A stretch of 64,000 nt of DNA from Nemertoderma westbladi (GCA_032718475.1 JAUCBJ010007821.1:1-64000); one strand, 5' to 3'; numbered from the stretch's first letter, positions 42,501 through 53,136 are shown. Notes: generated by a model not told the origin, from the sequence alone. Numbers and translations are program-made.

Positions 42501-45500
42501 CGGTAGCCGCGGGGAGGATTATTCGAGAAGAATAAACTTCGATCCCGAGCAACACATGCAGACTGTAGGGCATACTGTAGGTCTTACTGCACATACCGTA
42601 GGCCATACTGAGAGAGGCAATGTAGGCGATAGGATAGCGCGGACAACGGGATTAAACCCGGAAGTCGCGGAATACATACCGGCGAGTAGGCCAGAAGCTG
42701 ATAGGCCTATACCGGTACCAGCACAGCAGTATGACTACAGCATGCAGGGACATAACATATACCCAGGGGAAGGGGGAATTATTGCGGATAGGTGCATGGG
42801 CCCCAACATATTAACATCAACCCCATTCCCAAACATACCGGTGGGGGGGGGGACAGGGTGACATTCCCCCATCACAATATCAACAATATACCCCGATGGT
42901 AGCAAGAACAACGAAACCCTTGGACGAAAACAGGTCGTGTGATACAGACATATGGAGGGGGCCGCTACCCCCGATGACATATCCGAGTCAGAGAAGATCA
43001 AGAAATAGGACGGACGAACCGCACCAGACAGGGGAAACTATACAGCACCCGTCGAATCCATTAGAAGCGCAGGCAATGGGGATGGCCACGTTGATCGATG
43101 CGTTGAAAACGAGGATCGAATTACCACCCGTGGAACCGTTCAAATTCGATGGGAGCAGGCCGGAAGAATACTTACAGTTTCGGCGAATGTATAGTAACGA
43201 AATACTAACAAAAAACTTGACGCAGGCGGAGTGCCTAAAATATCTACAAGTGTACACGGGAGGCCCAGCATACGATATCGTGAGGCAATACCAGGGAATA
43301 GAGGGCGGCTTCACGACAGCATGGCGGGCACTGGATAGGGAATACGGGCACCCGGCCAAGATCATCAGGCAGACGCTGAGAGGCATAACATCGGGTGGCC
43401 TACAGGATAATCCCGTTAGCATTAAGACGTTTGCTAACAAAGTCGAGAAGGCGCTGATCGTGCTGAAGACGCTAGACGCGCCATACGAGCTCAACGCGTC
43501 CAATAACATCACCACGATAGCGCAGGCACTACCGAGCTGGCTGCGCAACAAATGGAGGAAGATCGCTTTCTCCACCCGAGACAAGAAGGGTGCGGAACCA
43601 GGTTTAGAAGAAATGTCAAACTTCTTAAATTACGAGGCCGAACTAATAACGGACCCAGTTTATAGTGAAGATAGCCTGGGAAAGGGACCAAAGACAGATC
43701 ACTACAGGCCCAAACCAGAGCACAATACATCGAACGCGTTACCGAGACTCAGGCAATCATTGCCATATGCAGCGACGCAGGGGACTGCAAGTCCACAGAC
43801 AAGCGAAGATAAGACAACATCAAGGGACGGACAGGGGAACAATAACAACATGAATAAACATAACCCCAGTACGTCCAGTAGGCCAAATCCAGTCAATAAG
43901 AATAGTAGGGACTTTGGTACAAATATAACTGCGATACGCAACGCATTGTATAAAGAGGGCTACGACCCAAAGAGCAAATGCCAGTTACACGCAAATGCGC
44001 TTCATAAAACCATGAACTGCAGGTACTGGCAGGCGCTACCGAGGCAAGACCAGATAGATTACGCGTCGAGCAATAAAATCTGCTCGCGATGTGTAAAGAG
44101 TGGACACAAGGCCAGGGAATGCCAAGAGAAGCCGGTCAAGTTTGGCCAAAGGAGAGGCCAGACGATGGCAACGAGCACAGTAGGGGCGAAGAGGAGAGGA
44201 ACAGTGCTACTTGGAGTAGTACCAGTACGAGTGATCGGGGAAGGCAATCGATCAGTAACAACACTAATGCTGGTTGATAGTGGAGCTGCCTTCACATTAG
44301 TTGAGGAATGGGTAGCCGAAGAAATAGGGTTGAGAACGAGGCCAAGCAGGATGGCGGTGACAACCATCTCTAGCAAAGACGAGATCCTAGAGATGAGGAC
44401 AGGACGGTGCGCAATTGCAGCAGTGGCACCAGGATGCGATTATGGGGCAACCATCGACCCCATCCAAGTAATAGAGTCAATTAACATCAATGCCAGGCGG
44501 CCAACCAACATCGAGGTCGAGCAATACAAATTCCTGGATAACATTGACTTCTCAATCCCAGACGTGGACGTTAGGAAGGTATCCATCATAGTAGGCATGG
44601 ACTGCCCAACGGCCCACGAGAGAATGCAAACGGTCTTCGGCGAAGACAAGCAGAGCGACCCGGTGGCCATATTAACACCATTCGGGTGGACGCTGAGTGG
44701 TCCAATTAAGAGCAAGATACCATTCCATGTGTCCGAGAGTTCAGGATGCATGGTGCCAGGAACTGACGAGATAGAGGAGAGGCCAGAGATGGCTAGACAG
44801 CTAGAAGTAGAAGCAACACCAAGAGAGTGGGCGGAGGAGAATGGTATGGATGCAGAAGATCTAGAGACGATGGGTTGGAATAAGGGTCCCAGGAAGTATC
44901 GGTATGGAGATGGGGAGGAGCGGACGGTGGAGTGTCGGGAGGACAAACCGGAGAAGTGTCCGGTGGAGTGTCCAGAGGAGCGCCCGGAAGAGACGCCGGT
45001 CCGGTTGAGAGGCATACCGACAAGGGGGAAGCCGAGTAAGAATACAAGATGGAAAGGGAGAAGATGTGAGACGATCAGACCAGGGGCAGAGAAGCCCATG
45101 AATAAACATATGGTGGACAAAGGAGGCGGGAGAGTAGGAGGCGTGCTGCGCACGCACGCGGAACTGACAGAGTGCGAGGGGGCATTACATGGGCAGGCAT
45201 CGTGTATACCAAAGGACGAACGGGGGTCGTTGAAGCCTTTAATGCCAGCACACATATTAAGGGGGAGGCCAGCAGAGGTGGCATCTAAGATTAAGGAGAA
45301 GAACAGGGGCGGCATTATGCCACCGGGTGACACGTTGAAGGGTGGCACTTTGCCGCCAAGGGACGACCACGAGATCAGAAACATAAATAGAAGACAGCAT
45401 TTCCAAAAACAGGAGAAAAGACCACCTATCGAATTAACAAGGAGAGCGGAGCGAAGAATTAGAGAACCTATAGGGGGGCAGTGGGAGAGTTGCCTGCTGG

Positions 45501-45616
45501 AGGAATCACCCCTTGGGTCGCTGAGTTGTCCAACAGGTTGGACTGGGATGGAAGAGTTAGATCCGCAAAAGGGTGCGGGCAGAGGTGTTACCTGTCTTCT
45601 AGAAGGGGCACCTTAG
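39571..45616 (+). pseudogene. LTR-C gag-protease, one frame apart from two G-run frame changes
   Basis: Three overlapping open segments: about 39571-41965, 41923-42861 and 42862-45616. The frame shifts at a 13-base G run (41925-41937) and returns to the original at a 10-base G run (42843-42852), so one indel in each run explains both. The first segment has no ATG before 40100. Contents: acidic N-terminus; Arg/Glu/Lys coiled coil (40680-40990); Asn-rich region (41350-41600); four QGAEGLVGHVV-type repeats (41665-41810); Arg-rich linker; gag core from ~43100 (VEPFKFDGSRPEEYLQFRR); CCHC knuckle CSRCVKSGHKAREC (~44085); aspartic protease LVDSGAAFT (~44272) with a DUF1758-like tail to PFGWTLSGP (~44690); low-complexity C-terminus. 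Makes the particle and processes it. Whether the shifts are programmed, mutational or assembly errors is open. Confidence 0.8.
41350..41810 (+). repeat. Asn-rich and QGAEGLVGHVV repeat coding region
   Basis: Within LTR-C gag. 41350-41600 encodes about 80 residues dominated by Asn with some Gln (NNSNNQNNNPNSD-like), prion-like in composition. 41665-41810 encodes four tandem copies of a ~12-residue unit around QGAEGLVGHVVS (36-bp DNA unit gggagcagagggcctggtag). Both are in frame, so repeat expansion has been kept compatible with coding. Confidence 0.8.
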
Positions 45617-45734
45617 AAGTGGAGTTAGAGTGGAGTTTAGTCGTCCAAGTTTTGGACTGAGGGGGGTGGGATTGAGGGCGAGACGCCCTTCCCACACAAA
45701 TAAAAATAAAATAAAAATAAAAATAAGAGTTAGA
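45617..45734 (+). other. Short spacer after LTR-C gag-protease
   Basis: Noncoding, ends in an A-rich (aaataaaataaaaat) stretch that also contains AATAAA motifs. Could terminate a gag transcript upstream of the second ORF. Confidence 0.4.
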
Positions 45735-46445
45735 GTTAGTAGGTACGTAGTACCTAGAGTTAGAGAGTTAGTAGGTACGTAGTACCTAGTTAGAGTTAGA
45801 GTTAGTAGGTACGTAGTACCTAGAGTTAGTTAGTAGGTACGTAGTACCGATAGTTAGAGAGTTAGTAGGTACGTAGTACCTAGTTAGAGTTAGAGTTAGA
45901 GGGTACGTAGTACCGATAGTTAGAGAGTTAGTAGGTACGTAGTACCTAGTTAGAGTTAGAGTTAGTAGGTACGTAATACCTAGTTAGAGTTAGAGTTAGA
46001 GGGTAGGTAGTACCGATAGTTAGAGAGTTAGTAGGTACGTAGTACCTAGTCAGAGTTAGAGTTAGAGGGTACGTAGTACCGATAGTTAGAGTTAGTAGGT
46101 ACGTAATACCTAGTTAGAGTTAGAGTTAGAGGGTAGGTAGTACCGATAGTTAGAGAGTTAGTAGGTACGTAGTACCTAGTCAGAGTTAGAGTTAGAGGGT
46201 ACGTAGTACCGATAGTTAGAGTTAGTAGGTACGTGGTACCTAGTTAGAGTTAGAGTTAGAGGGTATGTAGTACCGATAGTTAGAGTTAGTAGGTACGTGG
46301 TACCTAGTTAGAGTTAGAGAGTTAGAGGGTACGTAGTACCAATAGAGAGTTAGAGTTAGAGGGTACGTAGTACCGATAGTTAGAGAGTTAGTAGGTACGT
46401 AGTACCTAGTTAGAGTTAGAGTTAGAGGGTACGTAGTACCATTAG
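45735..46445. repeat. Hairpin minisatellite GGTACGTAGTACC (~20 copies)
   Basis: Tandem array with units of ~30-65 bp: gttagtaggtacgtagtacc alternating with tagttagagttagagggtac. Each unit has the inverted pair GGTAC-GTA-GTACC. Variants (acgtggtacc, aggtagtacc, acgtaatacc) mostly hit the loop or one arm. Occupies the place where RT and integrase would be expected. Confidence 0.88.
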
Positions 46446-46950
46446 TTAGAGAGAGAGAGTAAGAGGTAAAAAGGGGTAAAATAGGATATAGATATTAGTT
46501 AGCAGTAAGTAGAGTTAGTAGCGAGAGGGGGGCATATGAGTGCAGCTGGATAAATCGTGTGGCCACACGACGCATACTGCTGTACTGCATAGGCCCACTG
46601 AGTAGGCCAGAATATGGATCAGAGAATAGAATAAATCCATAGGCAGTAGTAAGTAGTAGGACAGTAGAATCAAAGCAAAATAAATAAATAAATAGAATAG
46701 GGCTAAAATCGAAAAATAGTGGTAACACAAGGAAAGTCGTTCTAGAACATAATAAAAGTAACGGACGGAAATTGTAAATTAGGCTGATTTACTAGCTCCG
46801 AAATTAATTAGATTAAATTAAGCTTGAAAGGCGCAGTTAAGTAGAAAAGTAGGCCATTATCGAACTGTACGAAACATCTTAATACATCACTCATCTGTAT
46901 TGCGCCTTGGTAAGGCACCACCCTACAGGTGAGCGAGTGTAGTGTTCGGA
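46446..46950 (+). promoter_or_regulatory. Region upstream of the LTR-C exonuclease ORF, with possible 3' splice site
   Basis: No gene. Just before the ORF the sequence ccttggtaaggcaccaccctacaggtgagc offers a pyrimidine-containing 3' splice acceptor (CCCTACAG) directly abutting a donor-like GTGAGC. A spliced subgenomic mRNA from the 5' LTR leader could bring the cap near the ATG at 46951. Inference only. Confidence 0.3.
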
Positions 46951-49485
46951 ATGGCGAGTAAGCTGATCAGGAAGAGAAAGGCGGAGTCAGGAGGAAAAGA
47001 AATATTGGTGGATTTCACCGAAAGACACCCAGAGGAGAAGACGAGAGGATACTACGAGAGGTTGAAAAGGGGTCACGCGGCACGAGCGCTGCAGGATCAC
47101 TTCCGGGAGGCGCACGAACAGCGGTTGGTCGGGACCTACGGGACGCCGTCGCTGGACAACGCGATCTTCCAACACTTCCACTACGTGGTGAAGGGAGACG
47201 AGGCGAAGTTCGGGATTCCGAAGTATCCGAGGGAATCGCCGAGGAAGGACTGGAAAAGATTCATAGAGTCCGTCAACAGAGGAGGATATATGATCCTAGA
47301 TGACGAGGGAACCGTGGAAGACGAAGCGGGTTCGAGACGAGGAACGGCAGGGTCGGCCAGGACCATACTCCTGCATTTGGCAGCGCCAAATGGGGACATC
47401 TTCTTATTCGACCTAGGGACGTATGGGAAGAAGGACGGGCCGAAATTAGACCGATTGCCAAAAGCGGTACAAGTCTTAGTAAGAGAGAAGTCGACGACGA
47501 AAGTGGGATCGGCGATTCGCGAGGACGCGGAGAGGATCATCGGTCCGGACGCCACCAACCTCCTGGATATGCAGAAAGTCTTTATGGCTATGACTGCACC
47601 GGATGGATTGGGGGTGGTCGAGAACTCAGGCCAATGCGGGGCGGTGGCGATGGGCCAATTATTGGGGCTCGTATGCCACAAACCGATGGACTGGGGGAAG
47701 TTTAGGGAAGAATACGGAGCAGAACTAGCGAACTCGCTGAAGTGGGGAGCGAGACCGGGAAAGCAGGAGGTATATCAGTTTCGCAGAGGAGCGATAAAGG
47801 TATATCAGAAGCGATATATCCTGCAGGAGGACTGGATGATGATAAGTTTGCTTAACTTATTCATGACCGTAGTTATCGAAAGGGAACCAGGGGCATTTCT
47901 GTTATCGGGATCACCCCTAAGCTACAGGAGAGCCTTTAAAGTGGCCTTTGACGGTCTGGTAGACCACCCGGGGCTGAAGGGCGAGTCGGTGTACTACAAC
48001 AGCCGACATCTGGTAGACGGGGAGACAGATACACCGTATCAGAGATGGGAGCAGCTAGAGGCGGACAGACGAGAAGCAAAGCGACTGGAAGAAGTCGCTA
48101 GACGGGAGAGGATAGAAGCAGAGGAGAGGGAAGAGGAGGCCAGGGCACAGAGTTACGGCTTCGAGGAACAGGCGGGCCTAGACGAACTTCATTGGACTTC
48201 GTCAGGGAGTTCGGGGGAGTCTCTAGGGCGAGAATTGGGATGGACGGTGGGATCGCCGAAACAGTCGACGTCGGGGTTGCAAACGATGCCCATGCCAGCG
48301 GGCGCCGAGGGCGACCAACCGCCAAGGAAGCTAAGGGAGCTAGAGGGATGGAGAGCTACGGGCGAGAGCCAAGGCGGGAAGGGACATAGTGGATCCATCG
48401 GGATACCGGGGTTGGAAACACTACCAGAAGAGGAAGACGGCGACGACGAGTTCGGAGAGATACCGCCCATCGAGAGGATAGGCCACTCGGACACGGACTG
48501 GGTTGGCGGAAGGGTGGTGACAGCCAGTGGGGCAAGGGCCTTCTGGAACAGATCCGGCAAGCGGACCTGGGTGCACGAGGGGCCGGCGATGGATTTCGCG
48601 GGGAGCACCATCAGGTTGGGCGAGCAACCGGGAACGGCACCACGGATAGTATTCGGGGAGACGATGCCCGAAAGGGGCGGAGAGATAGACGTAAACAGGG
48701 AGAGCAACGTAGAGAAGTTCACCTACCAGCGACTCCATAGACCGCGGAGATCGCTTGGGACGAAAGACGAGGTGGGACGGGAGACATTGGTACTCGGCTG
48801 CGACTACTGTGGGAGACAGACCCATCGGGAAAGCAGCTGCCTATACCGGTTCCAACGGGGAACCTTTTGTCTCTATTGTAGAGAACCAAGTCACAGGATG
48901 GGGGCGTGTCCACGGTTGCATAACCGATGTCCAAAGTGCCACTTTCGGGGACACTACGGACGCGAGTGCGACTGGATGAGCGACGAGGAGAAGTTCACGA
49001 GGTTCGAGGAGTGGGCCGACGTCGGGGCCATGACGCGCCAGCGCATGAAGGCCCAAGAGTTCAAGTGGGGTTTCTTCCTCATAAACCAGGAGACCCACAT
49101 GGAAATCATAAAGCGAAGGTTACCGTTTACCTATCAAGAGGTAGCTACGGCGGCATCGTTCGCCGGAGTTATGAACACGCAACGGTACCTGGACAGGTGG
49201 ACACCAGAGAACCGGAGGGAGTTTAGGGATTTCTTGGCGGAACACGTACCAAAGGCAATGAAAATGATCCTATGGGACGCCACACGAGGGAGACAACCAG
49301 GCCATTCTGAGGGGCCACCGGCGAAGCGGTATCGGGCTTTAATAACACCAGCGCCCAAGGAGCCGACGACCGGGATCAGCAAGGAAGTGGCAGCGAAGGT
49401 CCGGAAGCAGAAAGCGGATGATGCCAGAGGAGCGGTGATAACCAAGAAACGGGCCAGGGAAGAGGACGTGAGGAGGAACAGATAA
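46951..49485 (+). CDS. LTR-C ORF: RNase D-like 3'-5' exonuclease with three CCHC zinc knuckles (844 aa)
   Basis: ATG at 46951, uninterrupted to TAA at 49485. Residues ~105-310 look like a DEDD (RNase D/EXD-type) exonuclease: motif I ILDDEG (D117, E119), motif II KVGSAIREDAERI (D192) followed by LLDMQKVF, then QLLGLVCHKPMDW, and a motif III-like YILQEDWMMISLLNLF (D294). A charged segment and a long disordered Gly/Glu/Pro region follow (380-600). Three perfect CX2CX4HX4C knuckles lie at ~615-675: CDYCGRQTHRESSC, CLYCREPSHRMGAC and CPKCHFRGHYGREC. The C-terminus is helical and basic. Likely binds nucleic acid and may trim it. Motif III is imperfect, so catalysis is not certain. No RT is adjacent. 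I know of no LTR element with this ORF. Confidence 0.75.
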   Translation: MASKLIRKRKAESGGKEILVDFTERHPEEKTRGYYERLKRGHAARALQDHFREAHEQRLVGTYGTPSLDNAIFQHFHYVVKGDEAKFGIPKYPRESPRKDWKRFIESVNRGGYMILDDEGTVEDEAGSRRGTAGSARTILLHLAAPNGDIFLFDLGTYGKKDGPKLDRLPKAVQVLVREKSTTKVGSAIREDAERIIGPDATNLLDMQKVFMAMTAPDGLGVVENSGQCGAVAMGQLLGLVCHKPMDWGKFREEYGAELANSLKWGARPGKQEVYQFRRGAIKVYQKRYILQEDWMMISLLNLFMTVVIEREPGAFLLSGSPLSYRRAFKVAFDGLVDHPGLKGESVYYNSRHLVDGETDTPYQRWEQLEADRREAKRLEEVARRERIEAEEREEEARAQSYGFEEQAGLDELHWTSSGSSGESLGRELGWTVGSPKQSTSGLQTMPMPAGAEGDQPPRKLRELEGWRATGESQGGKGHSGSIGIPGLETLPEEEDGDDEFGEIPPIERIGHSDTDWVGGRVVTASGARAFWNRSGKRTWVHEGPAMDFAGSTIRLGEQPGTAPRIVFGETMPERGGEIDVNRESNVEKFTYQRLHRPRRSLGTKDEVGRETLVLGCDYCGRQTHRESSCLYRFQRGTFCLYCREPSHRMGACPRLHNRCPKCHFRGHYGRECDWMSDEEKFTRFEEWADVGAMTRQRMKAQEFKWGFFLINQETHMEIIKRRLPFTYQEVATAASFAGVMNTQRYLDRWTPENRREFRDFLAEHVPKAMKMILWDATRGRQPGHSEGPPAKRYRALITPAPKEPTTGISKEVAAKVRKQKADDARGAVITKKRAREEDVRRNR

Positions 49486-50157
49486 GTTCCCGGAGACGAG
49501 GGAATGAGACTGAGACTGGGAAGTGGTGCGCCTGGAAGGCGCCGCATGTAACGTACGAACTATTAAGTATAAATTTAATTAATGCAAATAACTATATAAG
49601 TGCAATTTGTATGTACGTACGTAGTGATTAGCAGTAAAATACATACGTTTGGAGTAAGTACTATAGTCATACAACCTTTCTCAATTAGCTACTGGGACTG
49701 GGGGACAATTGACTATGGCACTATGGACGAGACAACTGACAATTTCACGCTTCTTGAGTGCGACGGCACGAGAGGGGGGGGAGGTTCGTCAGGAGAGATA
49801 AAACAGTCAAAGTGGAGGTTGAGAATCGGAAGTGAAGAGTGCGAAGTGCGGAGAGAGTGCGAACGCAATTCTAGTGTGGGGGGGGGAGAATAAGAGGCTG
49901 AGTGAGGGACGAGGAGGTCCGGGGGTATGAGAGAGTTAGGGTGAGAGTGAAGGTGAGATAGGGCGAAAATGTTGGGGAAACAAAAATCGCGTGAAGAGGT
50001 GAGCGCGATCGGCCCGACATGAGACGCCAGGCACACAGGGTAGCGTTATCATACCCATAGGGGGCGGCCTGGAAAGCCGGCTCCTAGAGAAAAGAATTCC
50101 ACCCCACACCCGATACTAGATCGGGATCCAGCGGGATTGTAACGCACTTTTTGGTTG
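49486..50157 (+). other. LTR-C 3' noncoding region
   Basis: Rich in purine runs (gagaggggggggaggtt, gtggggggggagaa). The last ~130 bp are homologous to LTR-D at 31035-31150 in reverse orientation. Short open frames (49600-49893) look like chance. Confidence 0.6.
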
Positions 50158-50195
50158 ATGCTATCTTCTTACCGGGAAGATAGCATGGGGGGGAG
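50158..50195 (+). promoter_or_regulatory. Hairpin and polypurine tract of LTR-C
   Basis: Stem ATGCTATCTTC/GAAGATAGCAT (50158-50168 and 50176-50186) with loop TTACCGG, followed by GGGGGGGAG directly abutting the 3' LTR at 50196. The G run is the expected RNase H-resistant primer for plus-strand synthesis. The hairpin is conserved in LTR-D with one loop change. Confidence 0.85.
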
Positions 50196-50733
50196 TGTTA
50201 GCTTATTCAATCCCGCCAACACCCCATAAAGTTGTAAGCCGATAAGCAATATTGGGAGCCACGAGATTGGGCAATTAACCAACTCGTGCCATCCCAATAA
50301 GAGTGGGAAGGAAGCACACAATAGAGGGTCAGGGGCCAAACCCCTAACCCAAGGAGAACAGGTGGAGTGAACGGGAATACTCCACGGGGCGCCAACAAGG
50401 GTATTAACCAATCAGAGGGGGGAATGGCATCGATTGAGTAGCAGTAAGGCCACCGTGCAATATAACCAATAACCTATTAATCAGTGATTCAGTTATCTCA
50501 GTGCAGCAGTGCTAGCGTAGGGTACAGCCAATTAGTTTAGTTAGGGGATCACGGGACTTTAGTTACCGTATCCCGCCTACCGTATAATTCACAATATATC
50601 TATATCCTATAACCTATTATTATACACCGAACTTCAGAACTCAGTTATCTTTATTTCACTCTTATACACGGCGGGGACGCGTGGACTAAATACCACATCG
50701 GATAAATCGGGATCCCTCCTGGATCCCGTCACA
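50196..50733 (+). repeat. 3' LTR of LTR-C (538 bp)
   Basis: Begins TGTTAGCTT and ends CCCGTCACA, followed by TSD ACCCA (50734-50738). Essentially identical to the 5' LTR, so the insertion is young. Confidence 0.93.
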
Positions 50734-50970
50734 ACCCAGATGCCTAAAGTCTTTCTTTTTTGATAACTCTTCAATTATCCTTCTAAGTGCCAAAATGGGC
50801 TCCATGGTCCCACGACCTTTCACGGAACCCATTCTGATTTCCATGGAGCAGTCTCTCAATGGGATCCCTGATGCGATTTAATAAAAATGCTATTTATTCC
50901 ATTGACAATGACTAGGACCATTTTCTCCAATGCCTGCCCAGAATTGTAGAGTGACAGAGCAGGGGGTATC
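50734..50970 (-). pseudogene. RTE-like LINE RT, 5' part (decayed)
   Basis: Minus-strand translation gives a TMEPILALRRIIEEL-like RT segment immediately upstream of the VDFFKAFD motif at 38970, joined exactly across the ACCCA duplication. A frameshift interrupts it at ~50820, between NQNGFRE and the GTMEPI segment. Homology fades beyond ~50970. Confidence 0.75.
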
Positions 50971-51810
50971 GTTGAACATATGTTACCAGTGAAATTAAAA
51001 ACAAAGCTTCCAAATCATAATTTTCGTCATCCCTGAAGCGCCATATATTTGAAACTGATTGATTTTACATGTTATCTACCCAGCCCCCCTCCCCTCCCCA
51101 TTAGTTGAGTTAGTCCACTGTCGTTACTGTTGGTGTTATTATAGCTGTCGTTTTCTCCTCTCCGTGTTTATTACATTTTTAAAATTCATCATGGCGCATA
51201 ATAATACAGTATATAATGTAGTAAATAGACCTCGTTAACTTCCTCTAGCAATAAAATAAAAATAAATATTTTATACAAAACATTGCCGCCAGAAACTTCT
51301 TGTTATAACTTACCGCCACTAGCTTAATCTCTTATCTTAACTCTTATCAACACTTAGCTTAACTTATCCTCATATGCAGCTCAGTGTTTTCCAACCATTA
51401 TGAACTCTACTAGTCAATCCCGTCTTGGAATTTACTTTTATTTTTCTTGTTTTCCATGTGAATTTGGATAAAGTTTCTAGTAGTAGCTGTATTTATAGTT
51501 AAAATCTAATCTATGGTGGTTCTCGTGTCTCGATGTAATTATTCTATTGTAACTTTTTTATGACAATATATGGACCGGGCCTATATCCCCGAGATAAGAG
51601 ATAAGAACCAGTTGACAAAGTGATTAATTAAGCGTTCAGATAGCTGATAAGCTGACATAATGTAAACTACAGTAAATTACATATATGTACATAATTGTAT
51701 GAAAAGTTGTTCCCGTTCAGGGTTAATGATCCGTGTTTATTTATGTAAATATTTACATTGTAAAGAGTTATTGAATTAATTAAATAAAGTTAGATTTCTT
51801 AAACATTACA
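50971..51810. other. AT-rich intergenic region upstream of the GNPTAB-like gene
   Basis: No ORF or RNA gene. It presumably contains the promoter and 5' UTR of the downstream gene, but I see no decisive core-promoter motif. A short C-rich stretch (cccagcccccctcccctcccc) lies near 51078. Confidence 0.5.
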
Positions 51811-53136
51811 ATGTTGCCTAGATGTGTGCAATGCTCATCAGTGAGACAGGCCCATCATTTGAAGATATGTCTAGCTGGTTTCATACTCCTTGTGCCTTTC
51901 GTGGTATATTTCACGACAGAAGTCAAAAACAATGATAATATTTATGATTCCTTACCACTGAATCTGCATCCCTGGAAGAAGGTATTAAACACCACCAAGC
52001 AATTACGTGATGTCTTAGACAGCACATGGATGAATGACTTACATCCTGACAAACTGTTTCCTGTAGACTTAGTCTACACCTGGGTGAATGGTTCAGACCC
52101 TGAAATGTTAGTAGAATTGGAGAAAGTCCAAAGGGAATTGGAATGGGAGATGAACATGGAAGGGAGGGTGAGGAGTGACCAATCCCACCCCGACGATCGC
52201 ACAAGTTCCAGCCGTTTCTATGACAACGAGGAGTTGCGATACTCCCTACGTTCTGTTGACCTGTATGCCCCGTGGCTTCAACACATTTACATCGTGACCA
52301 ATGGGCAAATCCCATACTGGTTGAACCTTAGCAATCCCCGGGTTACCATAGTAACTCACAATGAGATATTTGCTAACAAGTCGAATCTTCCCACCTTCGG
52401 TTCCCCCGCCATAGAGTCTCAACTTCATCGCATTCCAGGTCTCTCCGAGAACTTCCTCTACCTCAATGATGATTTTATGTTTGGTGCGCCAATCTGGCCC
52501 TCAGACTTTATCACACGCACCAATGGACCGCGTATCTACAAGACGAATTGGGCCGCCTCTGGAAAAAAAAACAACTTGCCATTCGGCAATTACGGCAATA
52601 CTGTGACTTATGTGAATGAATTATATAACAAAATGTTCGGGCGCAGGACCCGGTATATGATATCCCATATACCGTTATTTCTCAATAAACTAATTATAGA
52701 GGAATTACATGAAATCTTTCATGAAGAATTCATTAAAACAGCTTCCCATAAACTACGTCACGATGAAGATATGCAATTTGCCTTCTCCTACTTCAACTAT
52801 CTGATGGATGCCAAAGTGGAACTTGATTTTAGCCAAGTTTTTGATAATCTCGACACAGACGACTCCGGGGTGCTATCCAACAGAGAGTTGAGAGTGCTCA
52901 CAAGCAGGCTTTACCCAATACCGCTATCAAACTCCAGTTTAATTGAAATGGAGAATTTCATATCCGACTGCATTGAAAGTAACACAGAGAAATCGCTGCA
53001 GTTAGACAAGGACAACAACTCAACCAGCCGAACAGTATCTAGAGAAATCTTCCTTTCATGTAAACCTCTCCTGTTGATGATAAATAAATCCTCTATCTAC
53101 AGCAGTCGCAATAAATATCAGTTCGAAACCATGCAG
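51811..53136 (+). CDS. GNPTAB-like: GNPTAB-like Stealth GlcNAc-1-phosphotransferase, exon 1
   Basis: Encodes 442 residues from ATG at 51811. In order: signal-anchor membrane helix 18-36; Stealth CR1 [14 protein letters not shown] (84-97); CR2 from [16 protein letters not shown] through [11 protein letters not shown] (134-245); CR3 [18 protein letters not shown] to [14 protein letters not shown] (286-328); EF-hand loop [12 protein letters not shown] (348-359). CR4 lies in exon 2. The enzyme family transfers GlcNAc-1-phosphate to mannoses on lysosomal hydrolases in the Golgi, the first step of the mannose-6-phosphate tag. This copy lacks the Notch-like and DMAP-binding modules of vertebrate GNPTAB and is much shorter. 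The frame runs on to a stop at 53176-53178, but the family match ends near the CAG|GT at 53136/53137, which I take as the splice donor (phase 0). Confidence 0.85.

Larger units (their letters stand above)
38982..50733 (+). mobile_element. LTR-C: BEL/Pao-like LTR element without RT or integrase (11.75 kb)
   Basis: It has two 538-bp LTRs (38982-39519, 50196-50733) that differ at very few positions, a 5-bp TSD, and a clear polypurine tract. Internal order: long gag with coiled coil and Asn-rich region, gag core, CCHC knuckle and protease; then a palindromic minisatellite; then a separate exonuclease-knuckle ORF; then 3' noncoding DNA. No RT, RNase H or integrase motif appears in any frame I read. 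It must have been copied by enzymes supplied in trans. Confidence 0.88.
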
